Assembly: GCA_902768605.1 (NCBI GenBank) | Contig: CACXLY010000001.1 | Span: forward strand, 1 to 64,000 | Direction: 5' to 3' | Length of the DNA stretch: 64,000 nt | DNA from: an uncultured Bacteroidales bacterium | GTDB taxonomy: Bacteria > Bacteroidota > Bacteroidia > Bacteroidales > Bacteroidaceae | In this document: positions 43,576 to 52,235 of the stretch, piece by piece | Numbering within the stretch: the stretch's first letter is position 1 | How the letters are laid out: each line of letters begins with the position of its first letter | Made by a program: the position numbers and the translations under genes | Notes under the pieces: model-generated | The model's input: the letters and a program-made list of their open reading frames with translations, nothing else | Databases searched by the model: none | Told to the model about the DNA's origin: nothing

Positions 43576-45090
43576 ATGTATTTAATAAACATCCATAACA
43601 ATGGCCCATTATTTGTATGTCGCCGTCATATAGTGAGCGTAGTGGTATTTCTTATTCTTCACTCTTCACTCTTCGCTCTTCACTCCCAAGGTCAGACGCG
43701 TCTGACCTTGGACGACTGCATCGCGATGGCGCGGCGGCAAAGCGTGGATGCGGCTGTGGCTCTGGGCGAGCTGAAGTCGGCCTACTGGCAATGGCGCAGC
43801 TACAAGGCCGACTTGCTGCCGGAGGTGTCGCTTTCGACGAGCGGCAGCTACAACAAGCGCTACACGAGCTATCAGCAGGCCGACGGCGGCGTCTCGTATG
43901 TCCGCAACGACTACCTCGGCGCGGACGGCTCGCTCCATGTCACGCAGAAGATATGGCCGACGGGCGGCACCGTCTCCGTCGAGTCGTCGCTCGACTTCCT
44001 GCATCAGTCGGGAAGTGGCGGTGGCAACCAGTTCATGTCGCTCCCCGTTGCCGTCACGCTCTCGCAACCCCTCTTCGGCGTGAACCACCTGAAGTGGAGC
44101 CGTCGCATCGAGCCGCTGCGTTACCGCGAGGCACAGGCACGTTTCCTCACCGAGACGGAGCAGGTGGCGATGGAGGCGGTAAGCCTCTTCTTCAGCCTCC
44201 TGATAGCAGGCGAGCAGGTGGGCATTGCCGAGCAGAACCTGCAGACGGCGGAGAAGCTCTACGAGGTGGCACAGGCCAAGCGCGAGATGGGCACCATCAG
44301 CGAGAACGACGTACTGCAGATGCGGCTCAACGTCTTGACTGCCCGCAGCAACCTCACCAGCGCAGAGAGCACGCGACAAGCCGCTCAATTCGCCCTCCGC
44401 TCGTTTCTCGATGTCGAGGAAGACATCGAGCCGGTCGTGCCGGATGATGTTCCGCAGCTTCACCTCATCTATGACGACGTCCTGGCTCACGCCTTGCAGA
44501 ACAACGCCCTCGCCACCACGATGCGCCGCCGTCAGCTTGAGGCGGACTACGCTGTCGCCTCGGCCAAGGCGAACCGACGCAGCGTAACGCTCTACGCTCA
44601 GCTTGGCTACACGGGGATGGACGAGAGCATCGGCGGCGCCTATCGCGACCTGCTGAGCAAGGAGGTGGTACAGGTGGGCTTCTCCCTCCCTATCCTCGAC
44701 TGGGGCAAACGTAAAGGGCAGCGCAAGATGGCTGAATCGAACCGCGAGATAGTGCAGGGCCAGCTCCGCCAGCAGGCGCAGGACTTCCGCCAGAACCTCT
44801 TTGTCCTGACCGAACAGTTCAACAACCAGGCCGAGCAGCTGCGCATCGCCTGCGAGGCTGACACCATAGCCCGCAAGCGTTACCACACGAACATCGAGAC
44901 GTTCAAAATCGGCACCATCTCCACTTTGGAACTTTCCGACGCGCAGGCCTCCAAGGACGCAGCGCGGCAAAACCGCATTGCGCAGCTCTACAACTACTGG
45001 CGCTACTACTACCAGCTCCGCTCGATTGCCCTCTGGGACTTCGTGGAGGACCACGACATCACGGCTGACATAGAGAAATTGATTAAATGA
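43576..45090 (+). CDS. tolC: TolC-family outer membrane efflux protein
   Basis: 504 residues. Outer membrane channel of a tripartite exporter. The mature protein starts near QTRLTLDDCIAMARRQS, the usual TolC opening, and has two long repeats with coiled-coil parts (AEQNLQTAEKLYEVAQAKREMGTISENDVLQMRL in part) and the family segment LNVLTARSNL. The signal peptide (residues about 17-38, VSVVVFLILHSSLFALHS) is partly encoded by heptamer repeats, and a 26-bp perfect palindrome covers the cleavage region. Partners are HlyD downstream and the MacB-like permeases. Confidence 0.92.
   Translation: MYLINIHNNGPLFVCRRHIVSVVVFLILHSSLFALHSQGQTRLTLDDCIAMARRQSVDAAVALGELKSAYWQWRSYKADLLPEVSLSTSGSYNKRYTSYQQADGGVSYVRNDYLGADGSLHVTQKIWPTGGTVSVESSLDFLHQSGSGGGNQFMSLPVAVTLSQPLFGVNHLKWSRRIEPLRYREAQARFLTETEQVAMEAVSLFFSLLIAGEQVGIAEQNLQTAEKLYEVAQAKREMGTISENDVLQMRLNVLTARSNLTSAESTRQAAQFALRSFLDVEEDIEPVVPDDVPQLHLIYDDVLAHALQNNALATTMRRRQLEADYAVASAKANRRSVTLYAQLGYTGMDESIGGAYRDLLSKEVVQVGFSLPILDWGKRKGQRKMAESNREIVQGQLRQQAQDFRQNLFVLTEQFNNQAEQLRIACEADTIARKRYHTNIETFKIGTISTLELSDAQASKDAARQNRIAQLYNYWRYYYQLRSIALWDFVEDHDITADIEKLIK
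43686..43711. promoter_or_regulatory. 26-bp perfect palindrome in the 5' coding region of tolC
   Basis: CCAAGGTCAGACG (43686-43698) is followed directly by its reverse complement (43699-43711). It spans the signal-peptide cleavage region. It could be an operator, an RNA hairpin affecting translation, or another insertion element. Confidence 0.6.
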
Positions 45091-45115
45091 AAGAAACAGC
45101 TCCAAAAAGAGGCGT

Positions 45116-45231
45116 CAGTTTTTCCCACACGTGGGAACCGTAGTCCCTTCACGTGGGGACTGGAGTTTCTTCACGTGGGGACTGGAGTCCCTTCACGTGG
45201 GGACTGAAGTTCCTTCACGTGGGATATTCAG
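45116..45231. repeat. 22-bp tandem array between tolC and hlyD
   Basis: Five units start at 45126, 45148, 45170, 45192 and 45214. The unit begins TTCACGTGGGGACTGGAG and contains CACGTG plus a GGGACTGGAGTCCC dyad. It lies in the 170-bp gap inside the operon and is open in all plus frames, which extends the hlyD open frame upstream artificially. Confidence 0.92.
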
Positions 45232-45260
45232 ACGCCATCAGAAGCATAATTGGAAACAAC

Positions 45261-46532
45261 ATGAAGAACGACAATCAGACAATGGACAGGCAGATACCTG
45301 TCAGCGTTCAGCGCAAGCGCAAGATAAAGAAGGCGGCGGCATGGACTGGCGGCTTCCTCGCCGTGCTGGGCATTGCGGCATGGCTCGGCACGCAGATGAT
45401 GCCGACGTTGGACAAGAAGGCCCTCGTCATCTCGGACGTGGACCGTGGCACGATAGACGTCAGCGTCTCGGCTACAGGCAAGGTGGTGCCGGCCTTCGAA
45501 GAGGTCATCGTCTCGCCCATCAGTTCGCGCATCCTCGAGGTCTATGCCCACAGCGGCGACAGCGTGGACGTGGGCACGCCACTGTGCCGACTGGATCTCC
45601 AGTCGGCCGAGACGGACTACGCCAAGGCCCTCGACGAGCGCGAGATACGCCAACAGCAGATGGCGCAGCTCCGGGCGAATACCGAGACGCAGCTCTCCGA
45701 CCGGCAGATGCAGATTGAGGTGGAGGAGATGAAGGTCTCGCAGCTCGAGGCTCAGCTCCGCAACGAGCTTTATCTCGACAGCCTCGGCTCGGGAACACGC
45801 GATAGAGTAAGGCAGGCAGAGACGGCCCTGCGCACAGCACAGCTCCAGCTTTCGCAGCTACGCCAGCAATACGCCAACGAGAAGAAGGTGAAGCAGGCCG
45901 ACCTGCGCATGCAGCAACTGCAAAACGGCATCTTCGAGAAAGGGCTCGACGAGAAGCGTCGCACCCTGGACGATGCCAAGATACGTTCGCCGCGACGCGC
46001 CACCCTGACTTATATAAACAATGAGATAGGTAGCACGGTGAGCGCCGGGCAGAAGCTCGCCATCGTGAGCGACCTCAGTCACTTCAAGGCGGAATGCGAA
46101 ATAAGCGACACCCACAGCGAACGCGTCCACGTCGGCGGCGCCGTCCTCCTCAAGATAGGCAAGGAGCGGCTGACGGGCACCATCAATACCGTGACGCCTC
46201 TCAGCCAGAGCGGTGCCATCACCTTTACCGTCGTGCCCGACGACATGAGCCATCCGCGCCTGCGCTCAGGCCTCAGGACCGAGGTCTTCGTCATCACCAG
46301 CATCAAGGACGATGTGCTTCGCATCAAGAACGGCTCGTTCTACAGCGGCCCGGGCGACTATACGCTCTTTGTAATGAAGAATGAAGAATTAAGAATGAAG
46401 AATGTACGGCTTGGCGAGTGCAACTACGACTACATCGAAGTCATCGAGGGCCTGGAGGAAGGCGAACAGGTCGTCGTCAGCGACATGAGTAAATATAAAG
46501 GGAAAGAAAAGTTGAAGGTGAAAAGTGAATAA
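45261..46532 (+). CDS. HlyD/MacA-like periplasmic adaptor
   Basis: 423 residues from the ATG at 45261. An ATG at 45153 lies inside the repeat array and is rejected. An N-terminal TM anchor (AAAWTGGFLAVLGIAAWLG) is followed by a lipoyl half (VSATGKVVPAFEEVIVSPISSRI), a coiled-coil hairpin (about 110-225), the second lipoyl half and a beta-barrel domain (VSAGQKLAIVSDLSHFKAECEI). It bridges inner membrane permeases to TolC. Residues about 372-381 (MKNEELRMKN) are encoded by heptamer repeats inserted in frame. Confidence 0.93.
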   Translation: MKNDNQTMDRQIPVSVQRKRKIKKAAAWTGGFLAVLGIAAWLGTQMMPTLDKKALVISDVDRGTIDVSVSATGKVVPAFEEVIVSPISSRILEVYAHSGDSVDVGTPLCRLDLQSAETDYAKALDEREIRQQQMAQLRANTETQLSDRQMQIEVEEMKVSQLEAQLRNELYLDSLGSGTRDRVRQAETALRTAQLQLSQLRQQYANEKKVKQADLRMQQLQNGIFEKGLDEKRRTLDDAKIRSPRRATLTYINNEIGSTVSAGQKLAIVSDLSHFKAECEISDTHSERVHVGGAVLLKIGKERLTGTINTVTPLSQSGAITFTVVPDDMSHPRLRSGLRTEVFVITSIKDDVLRIKNGSFYSGPGDYTLFVMKNEELRMKNVRLGECNYDYIEVIEGLEEGEQVVVSDMSKYKGKEKLKVKSE

Positions 46533-46548
46533 TTGCTACCGCCCAATT

Positions 46549-46606
46549 ATGAATTGTGAATTGTGAATTATGAATTGTGAATTATGAATTGTGAATTATG
46601 AATTAT
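46549..46606. repeat. Heptamer tract providing the start of the next permease gene
   Basis: About seven units of GAATTGT/GAATTAT end exactly at the ATGAATTAT that opens the A-type permease gene at 46598. Confidence 0.85.
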
Positions 46607-47914
46607 TTTAGACAAGCCCTCGCCATGATGCGAGAAGAGAAACTTTATTCCGCGATGTACATCTGTGGCACGGCACTCGCCATTGCCTTCACGATGCTCA
46701 TTGCCGAGGTGTATTATATTAAGGTGGCAGACATAGCGCCGGAAGTGAACCGCAGCAAGACGTACTATCTGAATAGTCTCGAAAGAGGAGAGCAACAGGC
46801 TCCCAGCGGAATTTATAGCGATACATTCCGGGACTTGTTCCAGACGATGCAGACGCCAGAGTGCGTAATGGCAACGGCGGAGTGGCAGATGTGGTCATCG
46901 GCCTACATGAAGCTTCCCGACAATGTTCACGACCACGGCGTGCGGGTAAAGTTGACCGAGCCGGGCTTCTTCCGCTTATACCAATTCAACTTCACAGAGG
47001 GTGCACCCTTCACGCAGGACGATTTCGACAACCGTAGCAGGACTGTGGTGGTGACAACGGAGGTGGCAGAACTGATCTTCGGTAAAGGAACGAAGGCCGT
47101 GGGACAGCGCATCTACGTCAACAACCGCGACTTCACCATCTGCGGCGTGGTGGAAACGCCGAGCTCGCTCACGGAGAAATGCGTGGCCGACATCTGGTGC
47201 CCGTATAACGCCCAAGGGCTTTTAGACAATTTACACTTCATTGGTAAAGATGGCGAGGTGGTCAAAGGAGAATATAATATAGACATGGATCTGGAAGTAG
47301 CTTTCGCGGTGCCTGCCGACAAGCGGGAGGCTTTCCTGCAGGAAATGAAGGAGGTGGAGGCTCGCTACAATTCCATGCATAAGGACGAACCCGTAGAAAT
47401 GGTTGCCAGCCTCGAGACACACAATTCCACCATATGGCATGAACTCGGCGGCATATTCCAAACTTGGGACGAGGACTTGTACTGGTACGTCACACCCGCC
47501 ATCCTGCTCCTGCTTCTTGTGCCTGCCCTCAACCTGAGCGGCATGGTGGCAAGCCGCATGGAGCGCCGCCTGCCTGAGATGGCCATCCGCAAAGCATTCG
47601 GAGCCAAGCGACGCACATTGTTCTGGCAGGTCATTATGGAGAACTTGCTGCTCACACTCATGGGCGGTGCCATAGGGCTATGTTTGGCATGGACTGCTCT
47701 CTACAGCTGGCGCGACTGGGTCTTTTATATATTCTCTATGAACAATTACCTCTACGAGAGCGTACCCATCATCAAGGGCGAAATGTTCTTTGGCCCTGTC
47801 ATCTTCCTCATTGCCCTGCTCATCTGCACACTGCTGAATGTATTGGCAGCGACCCTACCCGCATGGCTCAGCCTTAGAAAACCGATTGTTGAATCTATGA
47901 TGATAAAGAAATGA
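46598..47914 (+). CDS. FtsX/MacB-like ABC permease, A-type (pair 3)
   Basis: 438 residues. N-terminal segment MNYFRQALAMMREEKLYSAM closely follows that of the protein at 37264. TM helix ICGTALAIAFTMLIAEVYYI, periplasmic domain, three C-terminal TM helices. FtsX segment PEMAIRKAFGAKRRTLFWQVIMENL; C-terminus LRKPIVESMMIKK. The start codon lies at the end of a heptamer tract. It overlaps its B-type partner by 4 bp. Confidence 0.92.
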   Translation: MNYFRQALAMMREEKLYSAMYICGTALAIAFTMLIAEVYYIKVADIAPEVNRSKTYYLNSLERGEQQAPSGIYSDTFRDLFQTMQTPECVMATAEWQMWSSAYMKLPDNVHDHGVRVKLTEPGFFRLYQFNFTEGAPFTQDDFDNRSRTVVVTTEVAELIFGKGTKAVGQRIYVNNRDFTICGVVETPSSLTEKCVADIWCPYNAQGLLDNLHFIGKDGEVVKGEYNIDMDLEVAFAVPADKREAFLQEMKEVEARYNSMHKDEPVEMVASLETHNSTIWHELGGIFQTWDEDLYWYVTPAILLLLLVPALNLSGMVASRMERRLPEMAIRKAFGAKRRTLFWQVIMENLLLTLMGGAIGLCLAWTALYSWRDWVFYIFSMNNYLYESVPIIKGEMFFGPVIFLIALLICTLLNVLAATLPAWLSLRKPIVESMMIKK

Positions 47915-49197
47915 AACAGATTACAGAAATATTCCGCCGGAGGTCATCTCTCTGGTTAATTTTGGAACTCATCCTTGTCACCATCGCCTGCTGGTGGGCT
48001 TTCGACCCTGTGCTGGTAACAGGCACTGTCATACGGATGAACCCTGGCTTTGATGTTGACAGAATGGTAAAACTGAATGTGTCCAGCACTGTCACCCGTC
48101 TGGATATAGAGGAACAGCAGATTACCACCATTCCTGACGAGGAAGAACACTTGTTACAGAAGGTGCAAGAGCTGGAGGACGTGGTGCTGGCCTATCGAGC
48201 CGTTTTCAATCCTATTGGTGTGGGAGACTATGGCTGGTCAACCTACTTCTACCATGACAGCGACTCCCTTTATGCTTGTCAATATGAATTCATGAAAGAT
48301 TCCCGGATGTTTGAAGTTTATGGTATCCAGTCGATCACGCCCGAAGTGCCTACCAGCGAACTGAGCCACGACTGCGAATGGAACGAGGTCATCCTCACAC
48401 GTTCTATGGCGATGGGACTCTTCGGCACCATCGATGTGGCGGGACGCAGCTTAATTAGTAAGGTATGGGGGTATCTGGAAAACGGGGAGTATGGCCGGAA
48501 GAATGAGAACTATCGCATTCGTGCTGTGGTGGAAGATGTGCGCCATCATGCTTGGGACCGCGACCTTGCCACGGTGTTCAAATGTTCCACTGGCTCGAGT
48601 TCGTCAGTCCCCATTATCGTGCGATTGCGGGAAGGTGTGAATGCAGAGCGTTTCTTGGAGAGCCATAAACAGCAACTGCAAACGGAGATGACGACAGAGC
48701 ATTGCTACATCCGCGATTTCCAGACAGCCCGCGATGCTTTCCAAGAGGACATTGACCGCATTGGTGTCGGCGGTCAGATGCGTCGTAACTTGTTCATCGC
48801 AGCGTTCTTTTCTGTGAACATAGCATTTGGCGTATTCGGCACCTTGCTGATGTACACACGTCAGCGCCGTGAGGAAGCCGGTGTGCGTCGAGCTTTCGGT
48901 GCGACGAAGTGGAACGTCTTTTGGGACTTCATTCGCGAGGCGTGGCTGCTTACCACCATCAGCGTCGTTATTGGCTGCATCATCTACTTCCAGTTCGCCG
49001 CCGCGAAGGGCCTCTTCGACGGCTTCACCAGCCGTAACCCTGCCGTCCGTCTCTGGTTCGACGACTTCGGCACGCACTTCATGGTCGTGTCCCTCTTTGT
49101 TTACATTATTATATTATGTACCGTCCTGCTCGGCACCGCTATTCCTGCCTGGAGAATAAGCCGCAGCGAGATTACGGAATCATTAAGAGAAGAATAA
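47911..49197 (+). CDS. FtsX/MacB-like ABC permease, B-type (pair 3)
   Basis: 428 residues. TM helix SLWLILELILVTIACWWAF, periplasmic domain, three C-terminal TM helices. FtsX segment AGVRRAFGATKWNVFWDFIREAW; C-terminus SEITESLREE. It is the undisturbed counterpart that shows the insertion in the B-type protein at 38691. Last transporter gene before the regulatory pair. Confidence 0.92.
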   Translation: MKQITEIFRRRSSLWLILELILVTIACWWAFDPVLVTGTVIRMNPGFDVDRMVKLNVSSTVTRLDIEEQQITTIPDEEEHLLQKVQELEDVVLAYRAVFNPIGVGDYGWSTYFYHDSDSLYACQYEFMKDSRMFEVYGIQSITPEVPTSELSHDCEWNEVILTRSMAMGLFGTIDVAGRSLISKVWGYLENGEYGRKNENYRIRAVVEDVRHHAWDRDLATVFKCSTGSSSSVPIIVRLREGVNAERFLESHKQQLQTEMTTEHCYIRDFQTARDAFQEDIDRIGVGGQMRRNLFIAAFFSVNIAFGVFGTLLMYTRQRREEAGVRRAFGATKWNVFWDFIREAWLLTTISVVIGCIIYFQFAAAKGLFDGFTSRNPAVRLWFDDFGTHFMVVSLFVYIIILCTVLLGTAIPAWRISRSEITESLREE

Positions 49198-49200
49198 GAT

Positions 49201-49280
49201 TTGTGGGGATTGGCGGATTCATACAATAAAAAACTTGTGGGGATTGGCAACTTTTTATGAAATAAACTTGTGGGGATTGG
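49201..49280. repeat. Three direct repeats of TTGTGGGGATTGG at 33-34 bp
   Basis: Copies at 49201-49213, 49235-49247 and 49268-49280, separated by AT-rich spacers. They lie between the last permease and the regulator gene. The CTTG of the third copy is placed as a -33 element. Confidence 0.88.
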
Positions 49281-49298
49281 AAAACCTTACTATCTTTG
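49267..49298 (+). promoter_or_regulatory. Internal promoter for the response regulator and kinase
   Basis: CTTG (49267-49270), 20 bp spacer, TATCTTTG (49291-49298) fits the housekeeping Bacteroidales promoter. It would give basal expression of the regulator independent of sigma54. Confidence 0.7.
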
Positions 49299-49363
49299 CA
49301 CCATAAATAACGGACTTTGCCCTAAATCGTAAATTGTAAATTGTCAAATAGTAAATCAAAGAA

Positions 49364-50803
49364 GTGGTTCTCGTAGTTGATGATGATAAAAGCATACGCC
49401 TCTCGCTGAAGCTTATTCTGGAGCGTAACGGGTATGAGGTTGCGATGGCCGAGGAGCCGAAGGAAGCCATCAGGATTATCCGCGACATACCCGCTGTGGA
49501 GCTGGTGCTGATGGATATGAACTACAACATCTATCGCACCTCTTCCAACGACGGCGAGGAAGGTATCACTTTGCTGAAGCAGATAAAGGTGTTCCGTCCC
49601 GACGTGCCGTGCATCCTGATGACGGCATGGGGCACCATCGAGCTTGCCGTGCGGGGCATGCGGGCCGGAGCGTTCGACTTCATCACGAAGCCGTGGGACA
49701 ACGGCGTGCTGCTGGAGAGGATACAGACTGCAAAGAGCCTCTCAAAGACCCTCTCTAACTCCCCCTTAAAGGGGGAGAAACCAGGCGAATCTTCCGCAAA
49801 GAAAGCCTCCCCTTTAAGGGGAGGTTTGGTAGGGTCTGGAGGTTTGGTAGGTCCTGGTTTGGTAGGCCCTGGTTTGGTCGGCACATCCCTCTCCGGCATT
49901 CTTTCTACCATCAGCCGCGTCGCTCCAACAAATGCGCCTGTCCTTATCACAGGGGAAAGCGGCACGGGCAAGGAACTGATTGCAGAGGCCATACACCGGC
50001 AGAGCAAGCGCGCCAACGGGCCTTTCGTGAAGGTAAACCTCGGCGGCATTTCTTCATCACTATTCGAGAGCGAGATGTTCGGCCATAAGAAAGGTTCCTT
50101 CACCGATGCCACAGCCGACCGCATCGGTCGCTTCGAGCTGGCAAAGGGCGGCACCATCTTTCTGGATGAGATTGGCGAACTGTCGCTCGCGAGCCAGGTG
50201 AAGTTGCTGCGCGTGCTGCAAGACCAGACCTACGAGGTGCTGGGCGACAGCCATACGCGCCGCACGGATGTCCGCGTGGTTTGTGCCACGAATGCCGACC
50301 TGCGGGCGATGGTGGAGGAAAAGACTTTCCGCGAGGACCTCTTCTATCGCATCAACCTCATCAATCTGCACCTGCCGCCCCTCCGCGAACGCCGCGAGGA
50401 CATTCCCCTCCTTGTAGAGCATTTCCTGCGTGAAGCTTGTCGGGCAAATAATATTCCTGTCGTCGCAGCATCCCACGAGGCCATCGCTTACCTCCAGACG
50501 CTTCCATTCCCCGGCAATATCCGCGAGCTGAAGAATCTGGTGGAGAGGGCATTGCTGATGCACGACCCTAAAGGCGACCAGCTTACCGCCGCCGACTTCG
50601 CTCCTCACCTCACACCCGCCGCCGTGCCTTCGGCTTCTCCCGAAGGCTCCCCCGCCACCCTCGACGATTTGGAGCGCAACGCCATCGCTGCCTCTATTCA
50701 GAAACACGGCGGCAACCTCTCACTCGTGGCAAAGGAACTGGGCATCAGTCGCGGCGCACTTTACCGAAAGATTGAGAAGTACAACCTACAACGGTCGATA
50801 TAA
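49364..50803 (+). CDS. Sigma54-dependent response regulator (NtrC family)
   Basis: 479 residues. Receiver domain with the acidic pocket VVDDD (residues 5-8) and phosphoacceptor Asp51 (LVLMDMNY). The linker (128-172) is largely encoded by repeats (NSPLKGE, SPLRGG, then GLVGP triplets). AAA+ domain with Walker A GESGTGKE (197-204), the sigma54-contact loop as GSFTDA (244-249) instead of GAFTGA, Walker [12 protein letters not shown], and a C-terminal Fis-type HTH ([21 protein letters not shown]). GTG at 49364 is the only start after the preceding stop. It probably activates the sigma54 promoter at 37194. Confidence 0.93.
   Translation: MVLVVDDDKSIRLSLKLILERNGYEVAMAEEPKEAIRIIRDIPAVELVLMDMNYNIYRTSSNDGEEGITLLKQIKVFRPDVPCILMTAWGTIELAVRGMRAGAFDFITKPWDNGVLLERIQTAKSLSKTLSNSPLKGEKPGESSAKKASPLRGGLVGSGGLVGPGLVGPGLVGTSLSGILSTISRVAPTNAPVLITGESGTGKELIAEAIHRQSKRANGPFVKVNLGGISSSLFESEMFGHKKGSFTDATADRIGRFELAKGGTIFLDEIGELSLASQVKLLRVLQDQTYEVLGDSHTRRTDVRVVCATNADLRAMVEEKTFREDLFYRINLINLHLPPLRERREDIPLLVEHFLREACRANNIPVVAASHEAIAYLQTLPFPGNIRELKNLVERALLMHDPKGDQLTAADFAPHLTPAAVPSASPEGSPATLDDLERNAIAASIQKHGGNLSLVAKELGISRGALYRKIEKYNLQRSI
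49747..49880. repeat. Palindromic element plus 15-bp tandem repeats inside the regulator gene
   Basis: A 31-bp copy of the CTCCCCCTTAAAGGGGGAG element (49747-49777) is followed by a shorter CCTCCCCTTTAAGGGGAGG palindrome (49806-49824) and about three copies of TTTGGTAGGTCCTGG (49825-49879). All are read in frame between the receiver and AAA+ domains. Confidence 0.9.
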
Positions 50804-50853
50804 CGCAACTACGAAATCACGTAATCACGACAAAGCTAAACAACGATTCCCTC

Positions 50854-52083
50854 TTGAAACTGAAACACTATTTCCTCATCCTTGGCTTGGGCATTGCCAT
50901 GCTTGCTGCCGCCGCCCTCTACGGCACGTTCCACACTCACCAGCGGCTGTTCTACGCGACGGAAGGCTTTATCGCCCTGATGCTCTGCTACCTGTGGTTC
51001 TTTTATCAGAAGACCATACGCCCCTACGACACCCTCGTGAGCGGCATGGAGCTGGTGAAGGACTTGGATTTGACGACACGGCTTGCTCCGTCGGGACAGC
51101 ACGAGACGGACATCATCGTCCGCACGTTCAACGAACTGCTTAATCGCCTGCGCAGCGAGCATTTGAGCCTCGAGGAGCAATACTCATTCCTTAGCCTTCT
51201 CATTGAGGCCTCGCCAATGGGCATCATCCAGTGCAATCTGGAGGGCAACGTCACGTCGATGAATCCTGCAGCCCGGCAGATGATGTCGCCTGCCATAGAA
51301 GAGGCGATGCGTAGCCTGACGCTCGGAGAGTCGACCAACGTGCGCCTTGCCGGCGGGCCGCAGCTGTACCGTATCAGTCACCTGTCATTCCCCGACAGAG
51401 GCTACCAGCATCCCTTCTTCCTCATCGAATCCCTTACCGAAGAAATACATCGCGCGGAGAAGGCGGCATACGAGCGAATCATCCGCATGATTGCGCACGA
51501 GGTGAACAACAGCGTGGCGGGCACTGTCAGCATCATGGAAAACGGGGAATGGGAAATGGGGAAATCCCTGTCCGAACGGCTCAAGACGCTTTCTGCCTTC
51601 GTAACGCGCTTTGCAGATGTGGTGAAGATTCCGCAGCCCCAACTCCAGCTATGCGACCTCAGTGAGGAGGTGGAGACGTGCCGCCCGTTCATCGAAAACC
51701 TCTGCCTGACAGCTCACGTGCATCTGGACCTGCAGCTCTCCGACGAGGCAATTCCCGTTCATCTCGACACTATCCTCTTTGGGCAGGTGCTGGTGAATAT
51801 CGTGAAAAACTCCATTGAAAGCATCAAGGAGTCGCATATTACTAAGGGAAAAGTCACCATCTCCGTGACGCCCGGCGAACTTGTTGTCACAGACAATGGA
51901 CGCGGCATTTCGCCCGAGGTCGCCACTCAGCTCTTCACGCCCTTCTTCTCCACCAAGCCACAAGGTCAGGGCATAGGTCTCCTGCTCATTCGCGACATCC
52001 TCGTTGCCCACCGTTGTACCTTCAGCCTCCTCACTGACCCTGAAGACCACCTCACGCGCTTCACCATCCAATTCCCCGCATAA
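50854..52083 (+). CDS. Sensor histidine kinase, partner of the sigma54 regulator
   Basis: 409 residues from a TTG at 50854, 50 bp after the regulator gene. Two TM helices (about 5-25 and 35-52) with a very short periplasmic loop, a HAMP-like region (about 55-105), a PAS-like domain (about 110-200), H-box RMIAHEVNNSVAG with His215, then the ATPase core with N-box NIVKNSIESI, VTDNGRGIS and QGQGIGLLLI. With so little periplasmic sequence, it likely senses a membrane or cytosolic signal. Residues about 228-239 (MENGEWEMGK) may be another repeat-derived insertion in the DHp domain. Confidence 0.92.
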   Translation: MKLKHYFLILGLGIAMLAAAALYGTFHTHQRLFYATEGFIALMLCYLWFFYQKTIRPYDTLVSGMELVKDLDLTTRLAPSGQHETDIIVRTFNELLNRLRSEHLSLEEQYSFLSLLIEASPMGIIQCNLEGNVTSMNPAARQMMSPAIEEAMRSLTLGESTNVRLAGGPQLYRISHLSFPDRGYQHPFFLIESLTEEIHRAEKAAYERIIRMIAHEVNNSVAGTVSIMENGEWEMGKSLSERLKTLSAFVTRFADVVKIPQPQLQLCDLSEEVETCRPFIENLCLTAHVHLDLQLSDEAIPVHLDTILFGQVLVNIVKNSIESIKESHITKGKVTISVTPGELVVTDNGRGISPEVATQLFTPFFSTKPQGQGIGLLLIRDILVAHRCTFSLLTDPEDHLTRFTIQFPA

Positions 52084-52093
52084 CGGCTCGCGT

Positions 52094-52203
52094 TTCCCGA
52101 CGCCACAGCAAGGAACGTCACTTCCCACAGCAAGGAACGGCTCACGCCACAGCAAGGAACGCCACTTCCCACAGCAAGGAACGGCCGACGCCACTGCACG
52201 CGA
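52094..52203. repeat. 22-bp tandem array between convergent kinase and rluA genes
   Basis: Five units start at 52094, 52116, 52138, 52160 and 52182. On the minus strand the unit begins TTCCTTGCTGTGG, followed alternately by CGT... or GAAGTG... It lies 10 bp after the kinase stop. Confidence 0.92.
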
Positions 52204-52235
52204 GTGCGAGCGCATCGACGGAGGCGGGCGCATGG

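Noticed and set aside
45153..45260. Longer N-terminus for HlyD
   Set aside because: The extra 36 residues are encoded by the CACGTG array. The ATG at 45261 is followed by a normal adaptor N-terminus and TM anchor.
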